Shown piece by piece: positions 54,457-63,031 of a stretch of 64,000 nucleotides of DNA. Origin of the DNA: an uncultured Latescibacterota bacterium (GTDB lineage: Bacteria > Latescibacterota > UBA2968 > UBA8231); contig OY282352.1 of the NCBI GenBank assembly GCA_958295495.1, positions 3,536,548 to 3,600,547 on the forward strand. Direction: 5' to 3'. Below the pieces are notes generated by a model, which was not told the origin of the DNA, did not search any database, and was given only the letters and a program-made list of their open reading frames with translations. A program made the translations under genes and the position numbers. The number at the start of each line of letters is the position of its first letter. The stretch's first letter is position 1.

Positions 54457-54558
54457 CGCGATACTTGCGAAATCGGCCAACAGCGGGAGCCGATTTACGT
54501 GGTTGACCAGCAGGGGCGCATCATTCGCACCCTGCAAAGGTGAAACAGGAAGTTGACC

Positions 54559-55413
54559 ATGCCAACGCCGCCCACTCGTCGGCCTCCCGACCCAAAAGCC
54601 TGCGCGGTCGCACGCGCCGTCGGCGAGGCGGTTCACCCAGACCGGGTCATCCTGTTCGGCTCCCGCGCCCGGGGCGACTTCAACCCGGATTCGGACATCG
54701 ACCTGCTCATCATCACCGGCCCCGGTCCGGTGAACCAGCAGACGTACCAACGCAGCCGTGCGGCAGCCCACCGCAAAGTCGAGGAACTATACGACCACTC
54801 AATCGGCGTCGATTTGCTCCGCATGAGCGCAGGGGCCTTTCACGACGGTCGTCGGGCGCGCAACCACGTGGCTGGCCAAGCCGTCCGCGATGGCTTGGAC
54901 GCCAATGGAGACAAAGTGACCTACGACAACCCGCAACCGACCAACTGGCCCGACATACGGCAGCGCATGACCAATGCCGAGCGGGAACTCGGCGTTCTGA
55001 AAGTTCTGGTAGAGGCAAATTCTGCTCAGGAAGCCATTGGCTTTCACGCGCAGCAGGCCCTTGAAAATGCGCTGAAGGGCTGGATTTCCGCGCTCGATGC
55101 CGACTACCGCAATACCCACGACTTGGCGGATTTGATGGCGATTGTGCGCCAGCATCCGGCCGAAAACGCCACCTCGGCTGGCGAGCGGCTGACGTGGCTG
55201 ACCGAGTATGCGGTGCGATACCGCTATGCCGGCGCGGAGGTGGTCCTCGACGACCGCTTTGCGCTGCTCGCCGCGGCAACCGAGACCGTCGCGACGATCC
55301 TTGCCCGCATCCGCGTACTGACCGCAACGGAAGACGCGGAAGAGCTTGGCGCCGAAATGGGTCAACAGAAGGCGTCTGCGAGACCGGATATGAGCAGGGG
55401 CGCATCATCCTGA
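54559..55413 (+). CDS. MNT nucleotidyltransferase-HEPN fusion protein, copy 2
   Basis: 284 residues from ATG 54559, the same position within the repeat unit as copy 1. The MNT motif GSRARGDF and NPDSDIDLLIITG are unchanged; only scattered differences occur before residue 140 (for example GDS to DHS). Residues from about 144 to 165 differ sharply (RELGVLKVLVEANSAQEAI against RYLSDLDVLTENPRSSQELI, one codon shorter), after which identity returns. The last residues differ because the frame runs into the next repeat junction (PDMSRGASS). Function is as for copy 1. Confidence 0.85.
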   Translation: MPTPPTRRPPDPKACAVARAVGEAVHPDRVILFGSRARGDFNPDSDIDLLIITGPGPVNQQTYQRSRAAAHRKVEELYDHSIGVDLLRMSAGAFHDGRRARNHVAGQAVRDGLDANGDKVTYDNPQPTNWPDIRQRMTNAERELGVLKVLVEANSAQEAIGFHAQQALENALKGWISALDADYRNTHDLADLMAIVRQHPAENATSAGERLTWLTEYAVRYRYAGAEVVLDDRFALLAAATETVATILARIRVLTATEDAEELGAEMGQQKASARPDMSRGASS

Positions 55414-55508
55414 AGCGAACTGGTGAGGCGCGTCATGCGCGTCATAGAAGAATGATTAGTGGTTTGTCAACAAAGTTAGCGACCCTTTTTTATCGTTTCT
55501 GTGCTCGG
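55414..55508. other. Spacer after the duplicated module
   Basis: Short stretch between the end of copy 2 and the REP-like element. No gene, promoter or terminator stands out. Confidence 0.5.
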
Positions 55509-55592
55509 CTGGATGTCGCGCCTAAAGGCGCGGTGAAGCCCGCTTGCGCGGGAACGACCCCCATCATTTCCGCGCAAGTGGGAATCCAGTGC
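55509..55592. repeat. Dispersed REP-like element, copy 2 with inverted partner
   Basis: The first about 50 bases match the element at 40348-40398. Directly after it, TTTCCGCGCAAGTGGGAATCC is an inverted, diverged copy of the same core, so the whole is a head-to-head pair with stem-loop potential. Confidence 0.75.
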
Positions 55593-55625
55593 AGTAAGGC
55601 AATAAATTTACTTGACAGACCAATT

Positions 55626-55641
55626 AGTGGCGCTTGCCACT
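55626..55641. promoter_or_regulatory. Short perfect hairpin before the PhyH operon
   Basis: AGTGGC-GCTT-GCCACT, a 6-bp stem with 4-base loop, 10 bases before the AAAGGAG ribosome site of the first PhyH gene (55652-55658). Could be an operator or mRNA hairpin. A TTGACA at 55612 lacks a matching -10. Confidence 0.35.
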
Positions 55642-55664
55642 GAACTTTCCCAAAGGAGCTAGAC

Positions 55665-56477
55665 ATGCTGAGCAAGGAGCAGGTGGCGCAATATCGCGAA
55701 CAGGGCTATCTCAAGGTGGCCCAGCTCTTCGCGCCCGAGGAAACCGCAGAGCTGGCCTCGGAGATGGTGCGGGTGATCGAGCAGTGGGGGCAGGAATCCA
55801 TCGGCTGGGTCGGCCCTTGGCGCGATCGCTACCTCGACGAAGAAGACCGGCTCAACACGCGGGCGGTCTTCATGCACAACCCGCACTTTTACTCGGCCGC
55901 TTGGGGCCGAGTCCTCTTCCACGAGCCGATGATCGCCTGCGTGCGGCAGCTCATCGACGGGCCGGTGCAGTGGCACCACACGGTCCTGCACGCCAAGCCG
56001 CCGGAGAAAGGCACGCCCTTTCCCATGCACCAAGACTATCCGTTCTACCCGCACGACGGGCCGGATTTTGTGGACTGCTTGCTGCACTTAGACGACACGC
56101 CGCTGGAAAGCGGGGCGCTGATGGTCGTGCCGGGCAGCCACGAGCAGGGGCCGCTGGAGCACGTGCTGGGGCCGGATACGGCCCCGCATCTGCCGCCCGA
56201 GCAGTACCATCCCGAGCACCTCGACAGCGTCGCCGTGCCGGCGCAGCGCGGCGACGTGATCTTCTTCAGCTACCAGACGATCCACTGGTCGGATTGCAAC
56301 CGCACGGACGCTTGGCGCAAGTCCGTGCGCTTTGGCTATCACAGCACGGCCCTGCGGCCGGTGGGGCGGGCTGCGGACAACCCGCAGCGGATCGACCAAG
56401 ACAATGTGCTGGAGCGCAGCAACAACATCGTCGTGGCTGGGTTTCGGGAAAACGACGTCGAGCCAGCGGCGAGTTAG
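55665..56477 (+). CDS. Phytanoyl-CoA dioxygenase (PhyH) family protein 1
   Basis: 270 residues from ATG 55665 with a strong ribosome site AAAGGAG. Fe(II)/2-oxoglutarate dioxygenase: the HxD pair is in PFPMHQDYPFY, the distal His in YQTIHWSDCN, and a 2-oxoglutarate-binding Arg candidate is in AWRKSVRFGYHS. GALMVVPGSHEQGPLEH is typical of PhyH proteins. Such enzymes hydroxylate small molecules, lipids, phosphonates or secondary metabolites. First gene of an apparent operon with a second PhyH 9 bases downstream. Confidence 0.88.
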   Translation: MLSKEQVAQYREQGYLKVAQLFAPEETAELASEMVRVIEQWGQESIGWVGPWRDRYLDEEDRLNTRAVFMHNPHFYSAAWGRVLFHEPMIACVRQLIDGPVQWHHTVLHAKPPEKGTPFPMHQDYPFYPHDGPDFVDCLLHLDDTPLESGALMVVPGSHEQGPLEHVLGPDTAPHLPPEQYHPEHLDSVAVPAQRGDVIFFSYQTIHWSDCNRTDAWRKSVRFGYHSTALRPVGRAADNPQRIDQDNVLERSNNIVVAGFRENDVEPAAS

Positions 56478-56486
56478 GACAACCTG

Positions 56487-57533
56487 ATGACAGAAAAAGA
56501 CGCGAGAGAAATCGGCCCGCTGCAAGAGGCCAACGATGCCCTCGGGGACAGTGCCGAGCTGCGGCGGCGCTTGGACGAACAAGGGTACATCTTTTTGCGA
56601 CAGATCATGGCCAAAGACAAGCTGCTGGCCCTGCGGCAGGAGATGGCCGAGGTGTTGCTGGAGGCCGGGTGGTTGGTCGCCGGCACGGATCCCATGGACG
56701 GCATTGCGCGGATTGGGGCGCAGTGTACTGAAGGCGACCCCGAATACGCCGAGGTGTATCACCGAGTGTACCGCTTGGAGGCCTTCCACCAAGCCGGCCA
56801 TTGGCCGGAGGTCTTAGCCGTGATGGAGCAAGTAGTTGCCGGCCCGGTCCTGCCGCATCCCCAGAAGATCGCCCGCCTGTGGTTTCCCCAATACACCGAG
56901 CACACCACGCCCAAGCACCAAGACTTCGTCCACTTCCAAGGCAGTTTCAATACCTATACTTTCTGGGCCCCCGTGGGGGATTGTCCGCTGGAGTTAGGGG
57001 GGTTGGCGGTGCTGCCTAAGTCGCACGAGATCGGCAAGGTGCGGGAACACCACTTCTCGTTGGGGGCCGGTGGCTTGGCCGTAGATGAAGCCGAGTTGAC
57101 CGGGCGCTGGCTCAGCGCAGATTACGAAGCGGGAGACGCCCTGATCTTTCCGAGCCTGACCGTCCACCAAGCCCTGCCCAACTACGCGGAAGATCGCCTG
57201 CGCCTTTCGCTCGACAACCGCTATCAGGCGCGGGACGAGCCGATTGCGCGGCACATGCTGGAGCCGCATCTGAGCGGCGTCACTGGCTTTAACTGGGAAG
57301 CCTGCTATGCGGGCTGGCAAAGCAAAGCCTTGCAATACTATTGGCAGGACCTAGACCTGCAAGTGGTGCCGCAGTTGTCCCGGTGGGGGGATCAAGGGTT
57401 TGCCGAGGCCCTGTCCTTAGCGCGGGCTGGCGACGAGCGGGCCTTGTACCAACTGCGGCGCATTGCGCGGCGCGATCCTGAATCCGAGCGCGGGCAGCAA
57501 GCCGTCCAACTCCTACACGAGGTAAACGCATGA
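56487..57533 (+). CDS. Phytanoyl-CoA dioxygenase (PhyH) family protein 2
   Basis: 348 residues. Ligands: HxD in TPKHQDFVHFQGSF, distal His in PSLTVHQALPNY, and Arg in DRLRLSLDNRYQA. GGLAVLPKSHEIGKV is the family pattern. The C-terminal 90 residues beyond the jelly-roll are an extension not seen in copy 1. Its stop overlaps the sulfatase start as ATGA. Two non-identical PhyH enzymes in tandem suggest sequential hydroxylations or two substrates. Confidence 0.87.
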   Translation: MTEKDAREIGPLQEANDALGDSAELRRRLDEQGYIFLRQIMAKDKLLALRQEMAEVLLEAGWLVAGTDPMDGIARIGAQCTEGDPEYAEVYHRVYRLEAFHQAGHWPEVLAVMEQVVAGPVLPHPQKIARLWFPQYTEHTTPKHQDFVHFQGSFNTYTFWAPVGDCPLELGGLAVLPKSHEIGKVREHHFSLGAGGLAVDEAELTGRWLSADYEAGDALIFPSLTVHQALPNYAEDRLRLSLDNRYQARDEPIARHMLEPHLSGVTGFNWEACYAGWQSKALQYYWQDLDLQVVPQLSRWGDQGFAEALSLARAGDERALYQLRRIARRDPESERGQQAVQLLHEVNA

Positions 57534-59005
57534 AAGCAATCATGGTCATGTTCGACTCGCTCAACCGGCATCAGTTGCCGCCCTACGGCTGCGATTGGAC
57601 GCACGCGCCCAATTTCCAGCGGCTCGCCGAGCGGTCTCTCACCTTCGACACAAGCTACGTCTGTTCCATGCCGTGTATGCCGGCGCGCCGCGATTTGCAC
57701 ACCGGGCGGCCCAACTTTCTCCACCGCTCTTGGGGACCACTCGAGCCTTTCGACGACTCCACGCCGCGGATGCTGCGCGACGCCGGCGTCTCGTCGCACC
57801 TGATCAGCGACCACTACCACTACTGGGAGGCCGGCGGGGCCACGTACCACACCCAGTACAGCACTTGGCAGTTCTTCCGCGGCCAAGAGGGCGATCCGTG
57901 GATCGGGCAGGTGGCCGACCCGCCGCCCGTAGAAGCGCACGCGAGCAATGCCGGCCGCAGCATCTGGCACCGCCAAGACCGCGTCAACCGGCAATACATG
58001 CGCCGCGAGGAGGATCAGCCCCAAACGCAAACCTTCAAGGCCGGAGTCGAGTTCATCCGCCGCAACCACGCAGAAGACAACTGGTTTTTGCAGATTGAGA
58101 CCTTTGACCCGCACGAGCCGTTTTTCACCCAGCGCCAATACCAAGACCTCTACCCGGAGCTTTTTAAGAACCGCTCGTCCCTGCTGTTCGACTGGCCGAC
58201 CTACGGCCCAGTGACCGAAGAGCAAGCACTCGTCGATCAATGCCGGGGCCACTACGCATCGCTGCTGAGCATGTGCGACGCCCGCCTCGGCGACATACTC
58301 GACCAGATGGATCGGCTGGCGCTGTGGGACGACACCATGCTCATCGCGTGGACCGACCACGGCTTCCTGCTCGGGGAGCACGACCTGTGGGCCAAGGTGC
58401 AGATGCCTTGGTACCGCGAGCTGTCCAACACGCCGTTCTTTGTCTGGGACCCCCGCTGCGGCCAAGCGGGCCAGCGGCGGCAGAGCTTGGTGCAGCCGTC
58501 AATTGACTTGGGGCCGACCTTGCTGGACCTCTTCGGGGTGGAGCCGACCGCGGACATGCTGGGCCAGAGCCTGCGCGAGGTCTGCGCGAGCGACTCACCC
58601 GTCCGCGAGGCCGCGATTTTCGGCAACCACGGCGGGCAGGTGAACGTCACCGATGGCCGCTACGTGTACATGCGCGCCCCCACCCGGCCCGACAACCAGC
58701 CCCTGTACAACTACACGCTCATGCCCACGCACATGCGCGATTTATTCTCAGTCGATGAATTCGCCGACGTGGAGCTAGCCGAGCCGTTTGGTTTTAGCAA
58801 GGGCTGTCGGCTGCTGCGGACGCAAGGACACCCGCGGACCAAGCAGCACGAGTACGGGACCCTGCTCTTCGACTTGGAGCAAGACCCGCGACAGGAGGCC
58901 CCGCTCGACGACGCAGTGCTGGAGCAGCGGATGCAGGGGCTGTTGCGCGAGCAGCTAGAAGCGTGCGAAGCACCGCCGGAGCAGTACGAGCGCTTGGGTT
59001 TGTAG
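57530..59005 (+). CDS. Type I sulfatase family protein with CMPAR active-site motif
   Basis: 491 residues. KAIMVMFDSLNRHQLPPYG supplies the first metal-binding Asp; the modified-Cys motif reads CMPARRDLHTGR, i.e. CxPAR rather than the common CxPSR, which still satisfies the minimal CxPxR core. WTDHGFLLGEHDLWAK gives the second Asp-His pair. Cytosolic by lack of a signal peptide. Coupled by overlap to the PhyH gene, so oxidation followed by desulfation (or phosphonate/phosphodiester cleavage; the superfamily includes such enzymes) is a reasonable inference. Substrate unknown. Confidence 0.85.
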   Translation: MKAIMVMFDSLNRHQLPPYGCDWTHAPNFQRLAERSLTFDTSYVCSMPCMPARRDLHTGRPNFLHRSWGPLEPFDDSTPRMLRDAGVSSHLISDHYHYWEAGGATYHTQYSTWQFFRGQEGDPWIGQVADPPPVEAHASNAGRSIWHRQDRVNRQYMRREEDQPQTQTFKAGVEFIRRNHAEDNWFLQIETFDPHEPFFTQRQYQDLYPELFKNRSSLLFDWPTYGPVTEEQALVDQCRGHYASLLSMCDARLGDILDQMDRLALWDDTMLIAWTDHGFLLGEHDLWAKVQMPWYRELSNTPFFVWDPRCGQAGQRRQSLVQPSIDLGPTLLDLFGVEPTADMLGQSLREVCASDSPVREAAIFGNHGGQVNVTDGRYVYMRAPTRPDNQPLYNYTLMPTHMRDLFSVDEFADVELAEPFGFSKGCRLLRTQGHPRTKQHEYGTLLFDLEQDPRQEAPLDDAVLEQRMQGLLREQLEACEAPPEQYERLGL

Positions 59006-59156
59006 CCCACCCCGAGGATGCGTACCGTCAGGTACACCTCCAGAAAGGCCATCACAAAGTGATCTACGAGGCGCTACAAGGCTTTGCCGATGCGAGCGTT
59101 TTGTTCCCAAAGGACAGACCGGTGGTCGCATTCCGCCCGGTGCGACCAAATGCACT
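59006..59156. other. Non-coding or decayed spacer
   Basis: About 150 bases after the sulfatase stop. A frame reads YRQVHLQKGHHKVIYEALQG but no family is recognised. Probably more remnant DNA linked to the restriction-modification fragment that follows. Confidence 0.35.
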
Positions 59157-59591
59157 AAAGCCGTTCCCGGCGACGCCGAGGGCTACCCCGAAAAATTCGC
59201 TTACAACGAAGAGACCCAAACGCTCCACATCGGCCCAGGTACGTTCGCGCCCGTTGTACCCGCGGTGTACGAATTTGAGGTTTCGGGCCTCAAGGTCGTG
59301 CCGTCTTGGCTCAAGTACCGCATGAAGCAAGGGGCCGGCAAGAAGTCGTCTCCCCTCGACGCGCTCCGCCCTGTACACTGGACCAGCCAGTTTACCACGG
59401 AATTACTCGAATTGCTCTGGGTTTTGGAAGAAACGGTGAAGTACTATCCCGAACAGAAGCGGCTACTCAAAGCCGTCGTCGCCACCGACTGCTTCCAAGC
59501 CGCCGAACTGCCGACCGTCCCAGACGAAATGCACAAGCCGCCTAAGAAGTCAACGAACCACGAGCTGTTTGACTCGAATGGCAGTCGCTAA
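59157..59591 (+). pseudogene. C-terminal remnant of a type ISP restriction-modification enzyme
   Basis: In one frame: YPEKFAYNEETQTLHIG, then FAPVVPAVYEFEVSGLKVV, SWLKYRMKQGAGKKSSPLDA, LRPVHWTSQFTTELLELLWV and a Pro-Asp tail. This matches my knowledge of the conserved C-terminal end of type ISP enzymes, normally about 1,500 or more residues. The helicase, nuclease and methylase parts are missing. It interrupts the metabolic operon between the sulfatase and the phosphodiesterase. Confidence 0.75.
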
Positions 59592-59657
59592 TTGCAGAAA
59601 ATGGCAAGGACCGAGAAACCTGACGCAATCCAACCATCCGCAACGAGGAGCTTATCA

Positions 59658-61556
59658 ATGAACAACCCAGCCAAACGCGCCATCGTCATTGGCATGGACG
59701 GTGCCGCCATGGAGTTGGTGCAACACATGGTGGACCAAGGTCAGATGCCCCACTTGAGTCAGCTCATGGCGCGGGGCGTCAAGCGGCCCATGATCGGCGT
59801 CTTTCCAACCCTGACGCCACCCGGCTGGACGGCCACTTCGACCGGGGCTTGGCCGGGAACCCATCAGGTAATGGACTTCAACATCCGCAAGTTAGGCGGA
59901 CGCCTCGACGAGACAGTGTGGGGGATCAACACCCAGCTCTCGCAGGCCGAGTACCTGTGGAACACGGTCGAACGGGCCGGCAAAAAGCCGCTCTTGGTCA
60001 AGTGGGAGATGTCCTGGCCGCCGACCGTACAGACCGGCATCCAAGTCGAAGGCACCGGCCCGGGCGTGTCCAATGTGCATCAAATCGCCGGCTACCATCT
60101 CTTTGTCGGCGGCGTCTGGACGCCCCGGCCGATCGGCGGACCGCGCGACCCCGAGACCTTGGACCCGAGCGCCCTGCAAAAGGTGCGCAGCGTCGATCCG
60201 GTGGCACTCGTCCCGGCGGAAGGGTGGCAAGAGGCACCCACCTCCGCGCTGCCGCCAAAAGAAGTGGTGCTGGTCATCGAGCCGCTCAAGCGCGGGCGAC
60301 CGGATATGCACTTAGGCCGGGAGGGGACGCCTAAGCATTTCTACGGCCTACTATACGCCGCTGCCGACGAGGGCTACGACCGGCTGCTCGTCTGCCGCAG
60401 CCGCGATGCGCGCGACGCCGTGGCCGAGTTGGCGGTGGGCCAGTGGACCGAGTGGTGGAAGGACGGCTTTGAGATTGACGGGCAGATGCTAGAGGGCTAC
60501 CTGTGCATGAAGCTCGTCAGCTTGAGCGCAGCAGGCGATGTCTTTGAGCTTTTTGTGCCGCAGGTCTGGCCGGCGACCGGCTACACCCAGCCGGCGGAAG
60601 TGGCGCAGCAGATCGACGAACACGTCGGCAATTTCCTACAGAATCCAGGGCGCGATGCTTTGGGCGTAGTTGATGACGCGACCTATTTCGAGCTATTGGA
60701 CTTCCACCACCAGCGGTTGGCCGATGTAGCTCACTACCTGACGGCGAGCAACGACTGGGACGTACTGTTCATCGAAACCCACGCCTCGGACTACACCAGC
60801 CACTTCTTCCTGTCGCAGGCCGACGAATGCAGCGGGACCGACGCGCACACCCTAGCGCGCTGCCAAACGGGCGTGGCCCAGACCTACGCCTCCATAGATC
60901 GCATGATCGGCCGCGTCGTCGCGCTGGCCGACGACGACACAGTCGTTGCGGTCGTCTCCGATCACGGCGGCACCCCCAACCAACACCGGCCGGTCGATAT
61001 CGCCGCGGTGCTGGAACGGGCGGGCTTTTTGGTGTATGCGGACGCAGAAAAAAAACAGATCGATTGGCAGCGGACGCGTGCGGCCAACGTGGGGCTGGTC
61101 CACATCTTCATCAATCTCAAGGGACGCGAGCCTACTGGGATCGTCGAGCCAAGCGCCTATGAGCAAACGCGGCTCGACCTCATCGAAGCCCTCCACGCCT
61201 ATCGCCATCCCCAGACCGGACGCTGTCCTTTTGCCCTCGCACTGACGAGGGAAGACGCGGAGATGGTCAATCTGTCGGGCGAGCTCGTCGGCGACGTGGT
61301 CTATGCGCTGCGGCCCGAATACGACGGAGCGCACGGCAAGCAGCTGCCCTCGGCCACACTCGGGATTGGCGGGCAGCACTGCACGTTCGTGCTAGCCGGT
61401 GCCGGCGTAAAGCAAGGGCTGGCGCTCGGGCGGCAGGTGCGAGCGGTGGACGTCGCGCCGACCCTGTGCTACTTGCTGGGCATCCCCATGCCCGAGCAGG
61501 TGGAGGGCGGCGTGATCTACGAGGCGCTCGCAGACGCGGATTGGCATCTGCGATGA
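59658..61556 (+). CDS. Alkaline-phosphatase-superfamily phosphodiesterase/nucleotide pyrophosphatase-like protein
   Basis: 632 residues from ATG 59658, with GAGGAG (59645-59650) upstream; the frame opens at 59592. IVIGMDGAAMELVQHMV gives the first metal-binding Asp, and the nucleophile region is FPTLTPPGWTATSTGAWPG with a Thr nucleophile. The metal-binding VVSDHGGTPNQH and ETHASDYTSHFF supply Asp and His ligands. The family (PF01663) hydrolyses phosphodiesters, phosphonates or sulfate-like esters. No signal peptide. Stop overlaps the dehydrogenase start as ATGA, so it belongs with the downstream gene. Confidence 0.85.
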   Translation: MNNPAKRAIVIGMDGAAMELVQHMVDQGQMPHLSQLMARGVKRPMIGVFPTLTPPGWTATSTGAWPGTHQVMDFNIRKLGGRLDETVWGINTQLSQAEYLWNTVERAGKKPLLVKWEMSWPPTVQTGIQVEGTGPGVSNVHQIAGYHLFVGGVWTPRPIGGPRDPETLDPSALQKVRSVDPVALVPAEGWQEAPTSALPPKEVVLVIEPLKRGRPDMHLGREGTPKHFYGLLYAAADEGYDRLLVCRSRDARDAVAELAVGQWTEWWKDGFEIDGQMLEGYLCMKLVSLSAAGDVFELFVPQVWPATGYTQPAEVAQQIDEHVGNFLQNPGRDALGVVDDATYFELLDFHHQRLADVAHYLTASNDWDVLFIETHASDYTSHFFLSQADECSGTDAHTLARCQTGVAQTYASIDRMIGRVVALADDDTVVAVVSDHGGTPNQHRPVDIAAVLERAGFLVYADAEKKQIDWQRTRAANVGLVHIFINLKGREPTGIVEPSAYEQTRLDLIEALHAYRHPQTGRCPFALALTREDAEMVNLSGELVGDVVYALRPEYDGAHGKQLPSATLGIGGQHCTFVLAGAGVKQGLALGRQVRAVDVAPTLCYLLGIPMPEQVEGGVIYEALADADWHLR

Positions 61557-62575
61557 AAGCGGCCTATTACTGCGGCGACCGCACGGTCGAAATCGGCGAG
61601 TGCCGAGTACAATCCCCCAGTGCTGGTCAGGTGCGAATTGAGGTGGCCTATTGCGGCGTGTGCGGCACGGATATCCACATTTACCTCGGCCATCAGGACG
61701 GTCGGATTGACGTGCCCCAAGTCATTGGGCACGAGATGTCCGGGCGGATAGCGGAAGTCGGGGCCGACGTCCAAGGCTGGGTCGTGGGCGATCCGGTCGT
61801 AGTGCGTCCCTTAGAGGCTTGTGGCGCGTGCGCCGCCTGCAACGCTGGCAATGGCCATATCTGCCAGAACTTGAACTTCATCGGCATCGACAGCCCTGGG
61901 GCCTTTCAGGGGTCGTGGACGGTTCCGGCCTATATGCTGCACCGCTTGCCGGACGACATGCCCCTCGCACTGGGTGCCTTAGTCGAGCCGCTGGCGGTCG
62001 CCTGTCACGATGTGCGCTTGGGCGAGGTGGGGCCGGGCGAGAAGGTGGTGGTGATCGGCGGCGGCCCAATCGGCCTACTCAATGCGCTGGTGGCGCAGAA
62101 CGCGGGAGCCGAGGTGCGGATCGCCGAGGTCAATGCCTATCGGCTCAAGGCGGCCCGTGCGCTGGGGCTGGAAACCGTCCATCCGCTCAAGGAGGATTTG
62201 GTCGCCCACGTCGCAGCTTGGACCGAGGGCGCGGGAGCCGACGCGGTCTTTGAGGTCTCCGGCTCACAGGCTGGGGCCGAGGTGATGACTCAGCTCGCCA
62301 AGGTCCGGGGGCGGATCGTGGTGGTGGCGATTTTCGCTGACGCGCCCAAAATCGATCTCTTTCAGTTCTTCTGGCGAGAGCTGAAGATGTGCGGGGTGCG
62401 CGTGTACGAACCCGAGGATTACGACCACGCCATTGAGCTGGCCGCCAGCGGCGCACTGCCGCTAAACGAGCTGATTACCGAGCACCTTCCCTTAGACGCG
62501 CTGCCCGACGCCTTGGCCCGGCTGGCGGCGGGCACTGACGCGGTCAAAATTCTAATTGATACGCAAGGGGAATAG
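61553..62575 (+). CDS. Zinc-dependent medium-chain alcohol dehydrogenase
   Basis: 340 residues from ATG 61553. Catalytic zinc ligands: Cys in YCGVCGTDIHIYLGH and GHE in VIGHEMSGRIAEVG. The structural zinc four-Cys loop is ACGACAACNAGNGHIC. NAD loop VVVIGGGPIGLLNALVA. It resembles sorbitol, threonine or polyol dehydrogenases, so the likely substrate is a secondary alcohol. The last gene of the PhyH-sulfatase cluster. Confidence 0.92.
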   Translation: MKAAYYCGDRTVEIGECRVQSPSAGQVRIEVAYCGVCGTDIHIYLGHQDGRIDVPQVIGHEMSGRIAEVGADVQGWVVGDPVVVRPLEACGACAACNAGNGHICQNLNFIGIDSPGAFQGSWTVPAYMLHRLPDDMPLALGALVEPLAVACHDVRLGEVGPGEKVVVIGGGPIGLLNALVAQNAGAEVRIAEVNAYRLKAARALGLETVHPLKEDLVAHVAAWTEGAGADAVFEVSGSQAGAEVMTQLAKVRGRIVVVAIFADAPKIDLFQFFWRELKMCGVRVYEPEDYDHAIELAASGALPLNELITEHLPLDALPDALARLAAGTDAVKILIDTQGE

Positions 62576-62641
62576 CATGGGGATTTTGGATATGTCGGTC
62601 CGGTTGACATCCTCATCAATAATCCAATAATAGAGGTATGC

Positions 62642-63028
62642 GTGGAGACATCGGGTTTGCAGGTCAGTCGCAAGGCGGTCTTGGTAGTACTTTTTATACC
62701 GAGCGTCGAACGGGACGGGATTACATTGGTAAACCAAGATTACTGGGTAACGGAGGCGCTCAGAACCTTTGGACGCTTATATGGAGGAGCTACTGCATTT
62801 CCAAGGGCTAGAGGGGTATGGCGCGATGACGAAATGGGGGCAGTACTAGTCGAGGATGAGCCGGTCATCATTCACTGTTATACGACGCCCGATGATCTCA
62901 ATGATCCTGAGCGTCTTGCCCAACTTGGGGGTTTCTGTCGAAGAATGGGACGTGAGGCACGTCAAGGAGAAGTGGGGCTCGTGATTGGAGACGAGTATCT
63001 AGCGTTCCGAAATTTTTCAGAGGAGTAA
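62642..63028 (+). CDS. Conserved protein of unknown function
   Basis: About 128 residues from GTG 62642. A hydrophobic opening (KAVLVVLFIPSVERDG) is followed by the most distinctive part, DYWVTEALRTFGRLYGGATAFPRARGVWRDDE, then EPVIIHCYTTPDDLNDPERL and RMGREARQGEVGLVIGDEY. I recall similar short proteins in many bacteria, usually beside a second small gene starting LDMERIAKELGA-like, as here. No activity is known to me. DNA is less GC-rich than the upstream cluster, suggesting an accessory segment. Confidence 0.7.
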   Translation: METSGLQVSRKAVLVVLFIPSVERDGITLVNQDYWVTEALRTFGRLYGGATAFPRARGVWRDDEMGAVLVEDEPVIIHCYTTPDDLNDPERLAQLGGFCRRMGREARQGEVGLVIGDEYLAFRNFSEE

Positions 63029-63031
63029 GCC

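Larger units (their letters stand above)
53544..55413 (+). repeat. Tandem duplication, unit length 951 bp
   Basis: The first copy begins at about 53544, the second at 54495 (offset 951 bases, all landmarks agree). Each copy starts with a tail peptide coding for YVVDQQGRIIRTLQR-stop, then a ribosome site and an MNT-HEPN gene. At 55393-55408 the word AGCAGGGGCGCATCAT from the unit start appears a third time, so the second copy ends where a third one would begin. Unit 1 is joined upstream to the broken AAA-ATPase. Confidence 0.85.

Noticed and set aside
55612..55640. Promoter TTGACA before the PhyH operon
   Set aside because: No acceptable -10 element at 15-19 bases downstream.
55634..56731. 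Plus-strand 365-residue ORF overlapping both PhyH genes
   Set aside because: Wrong frame; Arg/Gly/Ala-rich translation; the PhyH frames carry the metal motifs.
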